A stretch of 63,714 nt of DNA. Origin: Saprospiraceae bacterium (GTDB lineage: Bacteria; Bacteroidota; Bacteroidia; Chitinophagales; Saprospiraceae). A model generated the notes under the pieces. The model ran no database searches, was not told the origin of the DNA, and saw only the letters and a list, made by a program, of their open reading frames with translations. Positions 16,092 through 25,540 of the stretch are shown piece after piece; positions within the stretch are counted from its first letter, which is position 1; every line of letters starts with the position of its first letter. The position numbers and the translations under genes are program-made. The stretch is from contig JAHDGD010000006.1 in NCBI GenBank assembly GCA_020627825.1, positions 1 to 63,714 of the forward strand, written 5' to 3'.

Positions 16092-17801
16092 TTACCAGCC
16101 TCCAACGCCGCCGCCACCTCCACCACCACCGGAGAAGCCTCCTCCGCCGCCGCCTGAGAAGCCTCCACCAGATCCTCCACTACTCGGAGGAGGTGTAGAA
16201 CTTGATGTCATTGTTCTTGGGAAATGGTTGTAAAAATATGGAGTACTGTAAAACCAATAGTTTGATCTTCCTTCTAGTGTTTCTTTTATTACGGACTCAA
16301 ATGAACTTTGCCATTGATCCGCAACTCCTAAGGCATAAGCGTATGGTAATAAAGATTCAAAATGTTCGATATCTCTCATATCCATGTCATATCCTTCTAC
16401 AAAATCTTGTTCTGTCCAAGATAAATAGTCTTTTAATCTTTTAATCTTTGCTTTTAAAATGAGTTTTTCCCTAGTAGGTTGTCTAATCAACCAGCCATAA
16501 ATAAAGAATAAAATCAATGAAAAAATAGGATATAAAATTAAGATAGGTAGTTTAGCTATTTCTGTGTATGGTTCATACGTATAAGATACAACCAATAAAA
16601 TAGTAGTAGCAATTACCCATACTATAGGTAAGAATAGAAACTTTGTATTGTTTCCTTCGTCCAAAAAAGCCCTTAATTGTTTTGCTAGAGATGCATTATG
16701 TTTTTTGAAAGCAGGCGCTAAGTCAGCATTATATGTTCCATTCAATGTTTGTGTAGCTTTTCTACGAAACAAAGTATTAAAAAGTTGCCTTTGCTCATCA
16801 TATTGAATTCCTGATGGCCTTCCTTTTTTGATTGTAAATCCACCTCCAGATTTGAGGATTCCTCTACCTTCAAGATATTCAATGTCAAGATGTCCTTTTT
16901 GCATTAAATCGACTATACTTGCAACAGCAAGTCGATTTTGATTGTAACCAGAAAGGATGTATCCGCAAGCAGCAGGAGATAAATCATCAGGTGGTTCATA
17001 AACGGGACCTACATCATCGATTTTAGGGTCTCGACCATACCTGTTCCATGTGGTATAAAAATAAGCTAGTAAAATTCCCAAAGACATCAACAATAATGTG
17101 ATGGTAAATCGCCTTTGAAAAAAACTTGGTTTATCAAAACTACCACTTGATAAGATTACACTTGCAGTGACCCCTTCATAGGGTAATAAAGACTCTATAG
17201 ATTGTAATTCTACCGTATTGTGATCAGTTTGAACACCAACTTGTTCTCTTTGTTCCCCATATCTACCAGTATAAATATGCGTTTCTTCAATGGTTGACTG
17301 TTCTGGAAAATGAATTGTGATGTTTGCATTATCGATAGCAAACATATTATTTGTGCCTATTGCATTCCAGTAAAGTTCTTCATATTCTTCAAAAAAGGCA
17401 ATCTGATTTTTTACCGTATATTCTATTTTATAATCGTGTAAACCGGTATTCAACTGTGCATTCGGATCTCCTATGTACAATATAATTCCTTCTTGAATAT
17501 CTTCTTTTTTAAATGGTACTTCTTTTCCATCCTTTTCGATATTCTTAATGTCATAAAAAACAGTTTGTCTGCCATGACTTCCCAAAATTCTTTTTGTGGG
17601 TAAGTCTCTTGTAATACCTCGTCTAATGTGAAAACCTTCTGCATTGACTTTAATATACTCCGTAATATCAAGACTTCTGTTTTTATGCACTTTGATGTCA
17701 ACATCATACTGTACAATTCGTTCTTGGCCGTTTAATAAAACGCTAGAAAACAACCAAAGAAAAAGGAAAAGGCAAAAACCACTTAAAGAGATTTTAATCA
17801 T
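16092..17801 (-). CDS. DUF2207 domain membrane protein with Gly-rich tail
   Basis: A 569-residue protein of the DUF2207 (YciQ-like) family. The order is an N-terminal signal or anchor (about 1-25), an extracytoplasmic beta domain (about 30-220) containing GFHIRRGITRDLPT and EELYWNAIGT, a membrane helix near 230-250, a cytoplasmic domain, two helices around 390-440, and a C-terminal tail of serine/glycine repeats ending GVGGW. The Gly tail is typical of this family and accounts for the locally GC-rich stretch at about 16100-16190. The biochemical role of DUF2207 proteins is unknown. It is divergent from maf across a 108-base gap. Confidence 0.88.
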   Translation of the reverse strand: MIKISLSGFCLFLFLWLFSSVLLNGQERIVQYDVDIKVHKNRSLDITEYIKVNAEGFHIRRGITRDLPTKRILGSHGRQTVFYDIKNIEKDGKEVPFKKEDIQEGIILYIGDPNAQLNTGLHDYKIEYTVKNQIAFFEEYEELYWNAIGTNNMFAIDNANITIHFPEQSTIEETHIYTGRYGEQREQVGVQTDHNTVELQSIESLLPYEGVTASVILSSGSFDKPSFFQRRFTITLLLMSLGILLAYFYTTWNRYGRDPKIDDVGPVYEPPDDLSPAACGYILSGYNQNRLAVASIVDLMQKGHLDIEYLEGRGILKSGGGFTIKKGRPSGIQYDEQRQLFNTLFRRKATQTLNGTYNADLAPAFKKHNASLAKQLRAFLDEGNNTKFLFLPIVWVIATTILLVVSYTYEPYTEIAKLPILILYPIFSLILFFIYGWLIRQPTREKLILKAKIKRLKDYLSWTEQDFVEGYDMDMRDIEHFESLLPYAYALGVADQWQSSFESVIKETLEGRSNYWFYSTPYFYNHFPRTMTSSSTPPPSSGGSGGGFSGGGGGGFSGGGGGGGGVGGW

Positions 17802-17909
17802 GTCTACATTTTATGTCTTATGGAACTGAAATATAGAAATAAAATATGGTATTTGTAATAAATAAATCGAGTCACTTTTAAAGGAATACGTAAGTTTGCA
17901 GAAAAAAAT

Positions 17910-18479
17910 ATGTTTCCTAAAAATCCCATTTTACTTGGTTCACAGTCACCGCGTCGATCCTTTTTATTGAAGGAAGCTGGTTATCAATTTAGGAAAGAAT
18001 CGATAGATGTCGATGAATCTTTTCCAGAAACACTTCAACCAAGTGAGATTGCAGCTTTTATCTCGACAAAAAAGGCAAAGGCTTACTTAGCTATTTTAAA
18101 AAACAATGAAGTGGGATTAGTAGCGGATACGATCGTTCACCTTAAAGGGCACATTTTGGGGAAACCCAAAAATATGGAAGAAGCTAAACGAATGTTAGCC
18201 TCTATGAGCGGGGAACAACATGATGTATTTACAGGGGTTACATTGTTTGATGCACACAAGCAACATACGTTTACTGGTCATTCAAAGGTCTATTTTGAAG
18301 AACTTACAAATGAAGAAATAACATATTACATAGAGCATTATAAGCCATTTGATAAAGCAGGTGCCTACGGTATTCAGGACTGGATAGGCTATGTAAAAAT
18401 CAATAAAATAGAGGGTTCTTATTCCAATATTATGGGCTTGCCGATGGAACTTGTATATAAAGAAATTCAGAAATTTTAA
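17910..18479 (+). CDS. Maf/YhdE-family nucleoside triphosphate pyrophosphatase
   Basis: A 189-residue Maf protein, a house-cleaning pyrophosphatase that hydrolyses non-canonical or dTTP/UTP-type nucleotides. Family motifs are LLGSQSPRRSFLLKEAG at the N-terminus, VADTIVHLKGHILGKP around 70-90 (the catalytic Asp region), and DKAGAYGIQDW near 150. Length matches the family. TAAGTTTG at 17891-17898 fits the -7 promoter box 11 bases before the ATG, although no TTG at the right spacing was found. The aspartate kinase gene starts 3 bases after its stop, so the two form an operon. Confidence 0.93.
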   Translation: MFPKNPILLGSQSPRRSFLLKEAGYQFRKESIDVDESFPETLQPSEIAAFISTKKAKAYLAILKNNEVGLVADTIVHLKGHILGKPKNMEEAKRMLASMSGEQHDVFTGVTLFDAHKQHTFTGHSKVYFEELTNEEITYYIEHYKPFDKAGAYGIQDWIGYVKINKIEGSYSNIMGLPMELVYKEIQKF

Positions 18480-18482
18480 TTC

Positions 18483-19733
18483 ATGAAGGTTTATAAATTT
18501 GGAGGTGCTTCGGTATCTACAGTCGACAATATACTCAATGTTTGTGGTATCTTAAAAGCAGAAAAAGAGAAAGTAGTAGTTGTTATATCAGCTTTAGGTA
18601 AAACAACAAATGCGATAGAAGAAATTATTTTCGAGAAAGAACTTGAAATTGCTGTTGAAAAATGGGATGCTTTATGCAAAAAACATAAAGAAATGGCAAC
18701 TGCTTTGGGTGCAGATGAACATGCATTGGTATTTCTTGAAGAATATCAGAGTGAAGGACGTGAAATTATATACAACTATAATAGGAATAACGGAGATGAA
18801 TTTTACGATCAACTCATCTCCAAAGGAGAGTTGATGTCCACTACAATCGTAGTTTCTAAATTAATAGAAATGGGACTTTCGTCCAAATGGTTAGACGCTC
18901 GAAAAATGTTTCGTTCTGATGAGCGTTTTCGTTCCGCAAATATTCAATGGAGAGAAACTGAATCTGCTATTCAAGAAGCTGTAAGAAGGCACTCTTCAAC
19001 ACATAATATACTCGTCACTCAAGGTTTTATTGCGAGTACAAGGGATGGACGAACGACAACTTTGGGAAGGGAAGGGTCGGATTATTCTGCTGCTATCATA
19101 AGTTATTGTATAGATGCAGATAATATGACAGTATGGAAAGATGTTGATGGTGTGCTTACTGGAGATCCGAGACGTTTTCCAAATGCTACTTTAATACCTC
19201 AATTGTCTTACCGTGAAGCGATAGAAATGACATATTATGGAGCACAAGTTATTCATCCTAAGACTATTCAACCAATTCAAAGAAAAGAGATTCCGCTACA
19301 TGTGCGTTCCTTCGTTCATAAAGAAGCTACTGGCACCACAATTGATTCTAAAGGAGGTCAATTGTATCCTCCTATGATCGTCGTTGCAGATCATCAATAC
19401 CTACTTGAATTTTCTTCTAAAGATTTTTCATTTATAGCAGAAAGGCACTTGTCAATGTTGTTTAGGAAGTTCAATCATTATAGGATCAGAGTAAATATGA
19501 TGCGTAATACTGCCATAAGTTTTATCGTATGTGTTACAGCTGAAAGAGAAAGATTGAATTATCTGAAAGAAGAAATGAGTTATGATTTTGATATCAAAGA
19601 AAGAGAGCATTTACAATTGATTACAGTTCGACATTACAATCAATCAACCATAGCCTTTCTTAAACAAGGGAAAGAGGTTCTTTTTGAGGAAAAACATGGT
19701 ATAACCTATCAGATGGTGGTCACTGACCAATAA
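18483..19733 (+). CDS. Aspartate kinase
   Basis: A 416-residue monofunctional aspartokinase that phosphorylates L-aspartate in the first step of the lysine, threonine, methionine and diaminopimelate pathways. It opens with the KFGGASV signature, and DGRTTTLGREGSDYSAAI, VWKDVDGVLTGDPR and GAQVIHPKTIQPI complete the kinase domain (about 1-290). The C-terminal ~120 residues should be the ACT regulatory region but are divergent, so feedback control cannot be predicted. It is cytosolic. It follows maf by 3 bases and ends before a strong shared terminator (19739-19765). No other aspartate-pathway gene is nearby. Confidence 0.92.
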   Translation: MKVYKFGGASVSTVDNILNVCGILKAEKEKVVVVISALGKTTNAIEEIIFEKELEIAVEKWDALCKKHKEMATALGADEHALVFLEEYQSEGREIIYNYNRNNGDEFYDQLISKGELMSTTIVVSKLIEMGLSSKWLDARKMFRSDERFRSANIQWRETESAIQEAVRRHSSTHNILVTQGFIASTRDGRTTTLGREGSDYSAAIISYCIDADNMTVWKDVDGVLTGDPRRFPNATLIPQLSYREAIEMTYYGAQVIHPKTIQPIQRKEIPLHVRSFVHKEATGTTIDSKGGQLYPPMIVVADHQYLLEFSSKDFSFIAERHLSMLFRKFNHYRIRVNMMRNTAISFIVCVTAERERLNYLKEEMSYDFDIKEREHLQLITVRHYNQSTIAFLKQGKEVLFEEKHGITYQMVVTDQ

Positions 19734-19738
19734 AAAGA

Positions 19739-19765
19739 AAAGCCTGATCACAATGATCAGGCTTT
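19739..19765. terminator. Strong bidirectional terminator between aspartate kinase and rocD
   Basis: A perfect 12-bp stem (AAAGCCTGATCA with TGATCAGGCTTT) closes a 3-base loop (CAA). An A-rich run precedes it and a T-rich run follows, so it can stop transcription from both converging genes. Confidence 0.85.
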
Positions 19766-19771
19766 CTATCT

Positions 19772-21040
19772 TTACTTTTTAAATTGTAAGATTGTCGTTT
19801 CTATAATGTCACAACAAGCATGGATTTCCTCTTCTGTAATGACAAGCGGAGGTGCAAATCGGATAATGTTTCCATGTGTTGGTTTTGCCAAAAGTCCATT
19901 TTCTTTTAATGCAACGCATATGTCCCAAGCAGTTGAACTATCTTCTGTGTCATTTATTACAATTGCATTCAATAAACCTTTTCCTCTCACGAGATTTACA
20001 AGATCACTTTTGTCAACTAAGGATTGCATACGAGAACGGAATACTTGACCAAGTTTCATAGCATTTTCTGCTAATTGTTCATCTTTAATCACTTCTAAAG
20101 CAGCAATTGCAACTGCACAAGCTAAAGGATTTCCCCCGAATGTTGATCCATGTTCACCTGGTTTTATGCACAACATGATGTCATCATTTGCTAGTACAGC
20201 AGAAACAGGGAAAACACCACCTGACAATGCTTTTCCTAATATTAATATGTCTGGCTTTACTTCCGGTTGATGACCACATGATTTTTCGCAAGAACAATTG
20301 CCACAAGTTGCAAGTAATCGTCCTGTTCGAGCAATTCCTGTTTGCACTTCATCTGCAATAAACAATGCATTGTATTTTTTACACAATTCAGATGCTTTTT
20401 TTAGATAGCCTTCATCAGGTACAAATACCCCTGCCTCACCTTGTATAGGTTCTACTATAAAGCCAGCAACATTTTCTTGTTGTAACGCTTCTTCAAGTTT
20501 TTCTAAATCATTATAGGGTATGACATCATAACCAGGCATATAGGGTCCAAATCCAGTTGTGCTTGAAGGATCGGTAGACGCTGAAATGACAGCTAGAGTT
20601 CGTCCATGAAAGTTTCCTGAAGCAAATAAAATCTTTGCTTTATTGGTTGGAATTCCTTTTTTCTCATACGCCCATTTTCTACATAATTTTAAAGCAGTTT
20701 CAACTGCTTCTACACCTGAATTAATGGGTAAAACTTTGTCGTATTGAAAATACGCACTCATGTACTTTTCGTAAGGTCCAAGTTTGTCATTGTAAAACGC
20801 TCTAGATGTTAAGGTTAACGTTTCAGCTTGTTCTTTCAATGCGTTGATAATTCTAGGATGGCAATGACCCTGATTTACAGCGCTATAAGCTGAAAGGAAA
20901 TCATAATATTTTTTACCTTCCACATCCCACACATATACGCCTTCACCTTTTGCGAGTACTGCTGGAAGTGGATGATAATTATGGGCTCCATATTGATCTT
21001 CTATTTTCATTAAATCTTGAGAAGAAAGCGTCTTTTCCAT
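19772..21040 (-). CDS. rocD: Ornithine aminotransferase with Cys-rich insertion
   Basis: A 422-residue class-III PLP aminotransferase that converts ornithine and 2-oxoglutarate to glutamate semialdehyde and glutamate. The N-terminal [21 protein letters not shown] is diagnostic for ornithine aminotransferase, IADEVQTG carries the cofactor Asp, and the Schiff-base Lys is K270 in [10 protein letters not shown]. Between these lies a short insertion not found in the canonical human or Bacillus enzymes as I know them: C246-x2-C249-x-C251-x3-C255-x-H257. This could hold zinc or an Fe-S cluster near the active site. TACATTTG on the minus strand (21064-21057) fits a -7 box. An 84-base gap separates it from coaE upstream. 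Confidence 0.92.
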   Translation of the reverse strand: MEKTLSSQDLMKIEDQYGAHNYHPLPAVLAKGEGVYVWDVEGKKYYDFLSAYSAVNQGHCHPRIINALKEQAETLTLTSRAFYNDKLGPYEKYMSAYFQYDKVLPINSGVEAVETALKLCRKWAYEKKGIPTNKAKILFASGNFHGRTLAVISASTDPSSTTGFGPYMPGYDVIPYNDLEKLEEALQQENVAGFIVEPIQGEAGVFVPDEGYLKKASELCKKYNALFIADEVQTGIARTGRLLATCGNCSCEKSCGHQPEVKPDILILGKALSGGVFPVSAVLANDDIMLCIKPGEHGSTFGGNPLACAVAIAALEVIKDEQLAENAMKLGQVFRSRMQSLVDKSDLVNLVRGKGLLNAIVINDTEDSSTAWDICVALKENGLLAKPTHGNIIRFAPPLVITEEEIHACCDIIETTILQFKK

Positions 21041-21124
21041 TTGTTACTTTTTTTGCCAAATGTAGTAAAATTAAAAGCAATGAGTTGAAAGTTATTTGAA
21101 ATAATTATACAGTAATGAAGTCTA

Positions 21125-21739
21125 TTATTTATGGTACTTATTACCTTTTTTCTTTATCTCAGCACAAAATTGATTATGTAGGTGTACCACCTGATCTATA
21201 AGGCTTACGCCCAAACTGTTATCTATGATGTAATCAGCTTTTTTTCTCTTTTTTTCTTGGTCCATTTGTTTTGATAGCCTTGATCTGACTGCTTCCTCTG
21301 ATACATTTCCGCGAGCCATACTACGTTTAATCAATAAGGCTTCAGGAGCATAAACTAAAATAACGGCATCAACATGTTTGTCTGCTTTAATTTCAAATGT
21401 TAAAGCCGATTCCTGCAAAGTATATATTGCAGACTGTTCTTGTCTCCATTTTTTATAGTCTTTACGAACGGCTGGATGCACAATTTTATTGACTTTTTTA
21501 AGCAATGCAGGTTCGTTAAATATTTTTTCACCCATCCATTTTCTGTTCAACTTGCCCTCTTGATCGTACACTTTATTGCCTAATAAATCAATAAGCTCAT
21601 TTTGTACTGTTTTATTGGACTGCATAAGAATTTTAGCACGAGCGTCACTGTAGTAAACAGGAATATGAAGCACTTCAAAAATAGAACATACAGTAGATTT
21701 TCCTGATCCAATATTTCCAGTTATAGCAAAATGTTTCAT
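21125..21739 (-). CDS. coaE: Dephospho-CoA kinase
   Basis: A 204-residue P-loop kinase catalysing the last step of coenzyme A synthesis, phosphorylation of the ribose 3'-OH of dephospho-CoA. The Walker A loop is GNIGSGKST (about 7-15). YYSDARAK shows the conserved Asp after the second strand, and VNKIVHPAVRKDYKKW and VYAPEALLIKRSMARGN are the substrate and lid segments. Length is standard (~200). It starts 17 bases after the YigZ-family gene stop, and probably forms one minus-strand transcript with the EamA and YigZ genes upstream. Confidence 0.94.
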   Translation of the reverse strand: MKHFAITGNIGSGKSTVCSIFEVLHIPVYYSDARAKILMQSNKTVQNELIDLLGNKVYDQEGKLNRKWMGEKIFNEPALLKKVNKIVHPAVRKDYKKWRQEQSAIYTLQESALTFEIKADKHVDAVILVYAPEALLIKRSMARGNVSEEAVRSRLSKQMDQEKKRKKADYIIDNSLGVSLIDQVVHLHNQFCAEIKKKGNKYHK

Positions 21740-21756
21740 TGATTCTTGTTATGTAT

Positions 21757-22404
21757 CTATTTTATGGAAAATTCTAATCCTTCTACTGAAGTTTCAGGTG
21801 TTATATCTTGAAGTGAACGATGTAGCATGCCAGCTTTAATTTTATTAATTTGTTCTATGTAGATTTTTTCTCTTAAAGCCACAGTCATAACGGGTAGCAA
21901 ACCATAAGCGTGTTCTTGAACTTTTATATCAAGTGACTTTAAAAGATCTTGAAGTGTGCCATTGTGTTTGTAATCATACGTAATGTCGCACAAAATCACA
22001 TCATAAGTCTTTTCATATTTCGACTCAGATAAGGCCAGTTCAGCTGCAATTTTGTAAGCTTTTGTAAGACCAGAAGCACCCAACTTAGTACCACCGAAAT
22101 ACCGAACAACAACAACTAAAACATTATAACATTCTTTTGCAAGAATTTGATTGTAAATTGGGAGACCTGCTGTACCTCTTGGTTCACCATCATCATTGGC
22201 TCGATATTGATCGGTTTTGGGCGAAAGCCTGTAGGCATAACACCAATGACGTGCTTTAGGATGTTGTTTTTTTAAATGAATTATATATTCTTCAACTTGA
22301 TTAATTGATTGCAACTCATAGCTGTAGGCGAGAAATTTGCTTCCTTTTTCTCTATACTCGCCTGTAGCACCTTTTTTTAAGATTACATATTCATCTGCTT
22401 CCAT
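21757..22404 (-). CDS. YigZ/IMPACT family protein
   Basis: A 215-residue protein of the YigZ (IMPACT N-terminal, UPF0029) family. It has the usual EYREKGSKFLAYSYEL opening, KARHWCYAYRL, NDDGEPRGTAGLPI and VVVRYFGGTKLGASGLTKAY. Members resemble the GCN1-binding protein IMPACT and are linked to translation or nucleotide-binding roles, but the bacterial function is not settled. I start it at the ATG at 22404 because this places MEADEYVILKKG at the normal distance from the domain and its A overlaps the TAA of the EamA gene (TAATG); the longer in-frame start at 22464 would lie wholly inside that gene. The C-terminal ~70 residues form the small DUF1949-like domain. Confidence 0.92.
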   Translation of the reverse strand: MEADEYVILKKGATGEYREKGSKFLAYSYELQSINQVEEYIIHLKKQHPKARHWCYAYRLSPKTDQYRANDDGEPRGTAGLPIYNQILAKECYNVLVVVVRYFGGTKLGASGLTKAYKIAAELALSESKYEKTYDVILCDITYDYKHNGTLQDLLKSLDIKVQEHAYGLLPVMTVALREKIYIEQINKIKAGMLHRSLQDITPETSVEGLEFSIK

Positions 22405-23276
22405 TATTTCAATATTAGAAGTAGGATACAAGTTAGTCCAAGTAAAAACCCAATCCATTGCCATAGATTAAGCTTTTCTTTGAATAGAATAAAACCTACC
22501 AATGCAGATCCCAAAATAATAGAAATGTTTATAATAGGCAGAATTTCACTTCCTTCATATCCTTGATTAAATAAGACAAGCAATAAATAAATAGTGAAGA
22601 AGTTCGGTATCCCTAAAATGATTCCTGCTATAACATTTTTGAATTCGAATTTAATTCTTTTTGTTACATAACCAAGAAGAATTACTAATCCACCTAGAAT
22701 ACCTGCCATACCGAATAAAGAAACTACAAATCCTATATCCGCATTATCGCTGTAATTTTTCGCTTCTACAAAATATAAAGTTGCTTCTATAATCCCTGAT
22801 AATATTAAGGTGGCTAGAAATAAATACCAATACTTCTGAATGCCTTCACTTTTATCATTCGTTTTTTTACTAGGAAGATTGATCATAATAATCGATGCAA
22901 ATGCAGCTATAAAGCCTAAAATTTTCTGAATAGTAAGCGATTCAGAAAAATACCATAAGGTAAAAGCCACCGAAATGACAAGTGACATTTTTTGTGCTAC
23001 ACTTGCTAAGGTAACGCCAATATGTTGCACTGTTTTTGCCAGTATATTAAAACCAGAAATAAATAAAACACCTAATGCAACGGAATATGGAAACCAAGGC
23101 TCATGGATCGATTCTTTTGACAATGGGAACCTACCTAAGGTAATAGAGCCGACCACAACACATGTGAAGTAATTGAAAACAATTGCTTGAAAGGTGTCTA
23201 TCTTATAGTTTTTATACAACCGAAAAATGATAAACAGTAAAATGTTAACTGAAACAGCTAGAAATAAAATCCCCAT
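22404..23276 (-). CDS. EamA/DMT-family transporter
   Basis: A 290-residue membrane protein with about ten hydrophobic helices in two five-helix halves, the drug/metabolite transporter (EamA) layout. Short charged loops such as SKKTNDKSEGIQKY and KRIKFEFKN separate the halves, and the C-terminal FKEKLNLWQWIGFLLGL is the typical last-repeat sequence. The substrate cannot be deduced. It heads a minus-strand unit with the YigZ-family gene (overlapping by one base) and coaE, neither of which suggests a transport substrate. Upstream is a divergent gap with a dispersed palindrome (23385). Confidence 0.88.
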   Translation of the reverse strand: MGILFLAVSVNILLFIIFRLYKNYKIDTFQAIVFNYFTCVVVGSITLGRFPLSKESIHEPWFPYSVALGVLFISGFNILAKTVQHIGVTLASVAQKMSLVISVAFTLWYFSESLTIQKILGFIAAFASIIMINLPSKKTNDKSEGIQKYWYLFLATLILSGIIEATLYFVEAKNYSDNADIGFVVSLFGMAGILGGLVILLGYVTKRIKFEFKNVIAGIILGIPNFFTIYLLLVLFNQGYEGSEILPIINISIILGSALVGFILFKEKLNLWQWIGFLLGLTCILLLILK

Positions 23277-23384
23277 AAGTTGCGAATATATGTTTATTCT
23301 GTTGAAATAAAAATTAACTACTTTTCATCATTAACTGCCCATTAACAAACATTATAAAAGTAAGCTTTTTACTTTGCATTATTA

Positions 23385-23402
23385 TTTGGGCTCGAGCCCA
23401 AA
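23385..23402. repeat. Dispersed GGGC/GCCC palindrome, perfect 18-base copy
   Basis: TTTGGGCTCGAGCCCAAA is a perfect palindrome in the 207-base divergent region between the EamA gene (start 23276) and the DUF1599 gene (start 23484). As at 2702, a terminator is not expected here. Confidence 0.85.
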
Positions 23403-23483
23403 ATTACTTTTGAAAATATACATGGAAATACATTATATAAGGAATACAACTAATATATTTATATTCGCACAAAATTAAAAAGA

Positions 23484-24026
23484 GTGAATCTTACCTTGCA
23501 ACAATATAATGCTGAACTTGAGAAATGTCAGAACATGTTTCGTAATAAAACGAAAGATTATGGAACAAGTTGGCGCATATTAAGACCATCTTCTCTTACA
23601 GATCAAATTTTTATTAAGGCTGCAAGAATTCGAAGTGTTACAGAGAAACAAGAAGCCAAAGTCGATGAGCCAATCGAAGATGCCTTTCAAGCAATTGTAA
23701 ATTATGGTTTGATGGCGCTTATCCAACTTGATCATCCGCTTGATTCCTTGCAGGAAACAGAATGGGAATATGATAAGGCTTCATCTACATATGAAAAGTA
23801 TGCCAACCAAGTTAGAGATTTAATGTTGAAGAAGAACCATGATTATGGAGAGGCATGGAGAGATATGCGTGTAAGTTCTATGAATGATCTTATATTGATG
23901 AAGTTAATGCGCATCAAGCAGATTGAAGATAATGCTGGAAAAACTATTGTTAGCGAGGGATTAGATAGTAACTATATGGATATCATTAACTACGCTATGT
24001 TTTGCTTAATAAAATTGAATAATTAA
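23484..24026 (+). CDS. DUF1599 domain protein (two tandem repeats)
   Basis: A 180-residue protein made of two copies of the DUF1599 (nucleotide modification-associated domain 1) unit. The parallel segments are NKTKDYGTSWRILRPSSLTDQIFIKAARI (split here by eye near residue 20) and KKNHDYGEAWRDMRVSSMNDLILMK near 115, each followed by an acidic stretch and NYGLMALIQL or NYAMFCLIKL. Such domains are linked to dUTPase/MazG-like all-alpha folds, and the D-Y-G and E-x-x-D acidic residues could bind metal; the true substrate is unknown. The start is GTG at 23484. The DoxX-type gene follows by 10 bases, a pairing I recall as common in Bacteroidota. Confidence 0.85.
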   Translation: MNLTLQQYNAELEKCQNMFRNKTKDYGTSWRILRPSSLTDQIFIKAARIRSVTEKQEAKVDEPIEDAFQAIVNYGLMALIQLDHPLDSLQETEWEYDKASSTYEKYANQVRDLMLKKNHDYGEAWRDMRVSSMNDLILMKLMRIKQIEDNAGKTIVSEGLDSNYMDIINYAMFCLIKLNN

Positions 24027-24036
24027 ATAAAGAAGA

Positions 24037-25476
24037 ATGTCAATTACATTATCAGGTTTACTAATAGGGGTAGGAATAGCAGCCGTATTATTTACTTTGG
24101 TTACCTATTTTATAAAGAAACCGAAGCATTTGTGGATGGCTTTTACTCAAGCATATGTAGGTATTTTATTCTTGTTTTCTGGAGCAGTGAAAGCAGTTGA
24201 CCCGCTTGGTACTGCATATAAAATGGAACAATATTTTGCTGAGTTTGAATCTGCTTTTGAAGCAAGTTGGATGTCGTTTTTGGCACCATTATTTCCTACG
24301 CTTCAAAGTTACAGTGTCTCTTTTTCGGTAGTTATGATCGTTTTTGAAATTGTATTGGGCTTGATGATTTTATTTGGTATTTATAAGAAATTTGCATCTT
24401 GGGCTTTCTTTTTATTGATTGTGCTTTTTACCTTTTTAACAGGTTTTACTTATTTGACAGGTTATGTAGGAGAAGGTGCCACATTCTTTAATTTTGCTAG
24501 TTGGGGTGATTATAAAGCTTCCAATATGAAAGTTACAGATTGTGGATGTTTTGGTGATTTTTTGAAATTAAAACCGAAAACCTCTTTCTTGAAAGATGTA
24601 TTCTTACTTATACCAGGACTGATGTTTTTGTTTTTCAATAAAAGGATGCACACTTTAATGAATAATAAGACTGCTTTCTGGACAACAATTATTTCAACAG
24701 TACTTGTTACACTCTATTGTTTTAGTAATTACATATGGGATATACCGCACACAGATTTCAGACCATTTAAAGAAGGTGTAGATATTCAAGCTACTAAATT
24801 GAAAGAACAAGAAATACAAGCAGCAGTTCAAGTTACTGGCTTTTTGATGCAAAACAAAGCAGATAATAATCGAAAAATGGAAGTTTCGATGGCTGATTAT
24901 TCTAAGTATGCTGATGAATGGGAAGTGGTAGAACAAATCAGGACAAAACCTGCGTCGGAGCCAACCAAGATAAGTGAGTTTGAATTATTTGATATGGATG
25001 GAAATGATGCTACATACGAGTTGTTGGAAAATAAAGGGAAAAGTATATGGATTGTCGCACAGAAATTAAAAGGAAAAACAGAAAGATCAACCCAAACAGT
25101 AATAGATACAATTGAAGTGAAAGATGAAGAAAGTGAAGCGATTATGCAGAAAATAGTTTCTTCAGAAAAACAAGTTGTTGACTTTCAAGCGGATGATTCC
25201 TACATGGATGCATACACTTTGTCATTACTTGATTTTACCAAAAAAGCAAAAGATTCAGGTTATAAAGTGTTCTTTATGACAGCAGGTGTTTCAGCTGAAG
25301 AAGCTTCTGATTTTATAGCTGATACTGGAATCGATGCGAAAGTGTATGTAGGAGATGATATACTTTTGAAGACCATAATACGATCGAATCCAGGAATTTT
25401 AATCATGGATAATGCAACAATAAAGGATAAATACCACATTAGAAAGCTGCCAAGCTTCGATGAGATTTCTAAATAA
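24037..25476 (+). CDS. DoxX/MauE-like membrane protein (BT_3928 type)
   Basis: A 479-residue membrane protein. The N-terminal half has about six hydrophobic helices with the DoxX/MauE-like features LFLFSGAVKAVDPLGTAYKM and VTDCGCFGDFLKL, where a CxC pair precedes a short loop. After a last helix near 220, the C-terminal ~240 residues form a soluble domain that resembles a degenerate thioredoxin-type or periplasmic partner domain without a visible CxxC. Proteins of this type in Bacteroidota are known as BT_3928 family and have no assigned function; a role in redox or disulfide chemistry is inferred from MauE. It is co-directional with the DUF1599 gene (10-base gap) and with nusB (64-base gap). 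Confidence 0.82.
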   Translation: MSITLSGLLIGVGIAAVLFTLVTYFIKKPKHLWMAFTQAYVGILFLFSGAVKAVDPLGTAYKMEQYFAEFESAFEASWMSFLAPLFPTLQSYSVSFSVVMIVFEIVLGLMILFGIYKKFASWAFFLLIVLFTFLTGFTYLTGYVGEGATFFNFASWGDYKASNMKVTDCGCFGDFLKLKPKTSFLKDVFLLIPGLMFLFFNKRMHTLMNNKTAFWTTIISTVLVTLYCFSNYIWDIPHTDFRPFKEGVDIQATKLKEQEIQAAVQVTGFLMQNKADNNRKMEVSMADYSKYADEWEVVEQIRTKPASEPTKISEFELFDMDGNDATYELLENKGKSIWIVAQKLKGKTERSTQTVIDTIEVKDEESEAIMQKIVSSEKQVVDFQADDSYMDAYTLSLLDFTKKAKDSGYKVFFMTAGVSAEEASDFIADTGIDAKVYVGDDILLKTIIRSNPGILIMDNATIKDKYHIRKLPSFDEISK

Positions 25477-25540
25477 ATTATAAATTTTTATAATATACTT
25501 GTTAAGTTTTATTTTATTTGTGGGTAGTTAATTGAAAGAA

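Noticed and set aside
16100-16190. Locally GC-rich tract as a sign of foreign DNA
   Set aside because: It is explained by the Gly-rich C-terminal tail of the DUF2207 protein, usual for that family.
12494-17801. A genomic island with mobile-element borders
   Set aside because: No integrase, transposase, tRNA or direct repeat was found at the edges; composition looks like the flanks.
18154-18171. Palindrome-like TTTTGGG-GAAA-CCCAAAA inside maf
   Set aside because: It encodes the conserved LGKPKN region of Maf and lacks the GGGC/GCCC core, so codon constraint explains it better than membership of the repeat family.
22215-22231. TTTTGGGCGAAAGCCTG inside the YigZ-family gene
   Set aside because: One arm lacks the closing GCCCAAA and the segment encodes the conserved AYRLSPK region, so it was not counted as a repeat copy.
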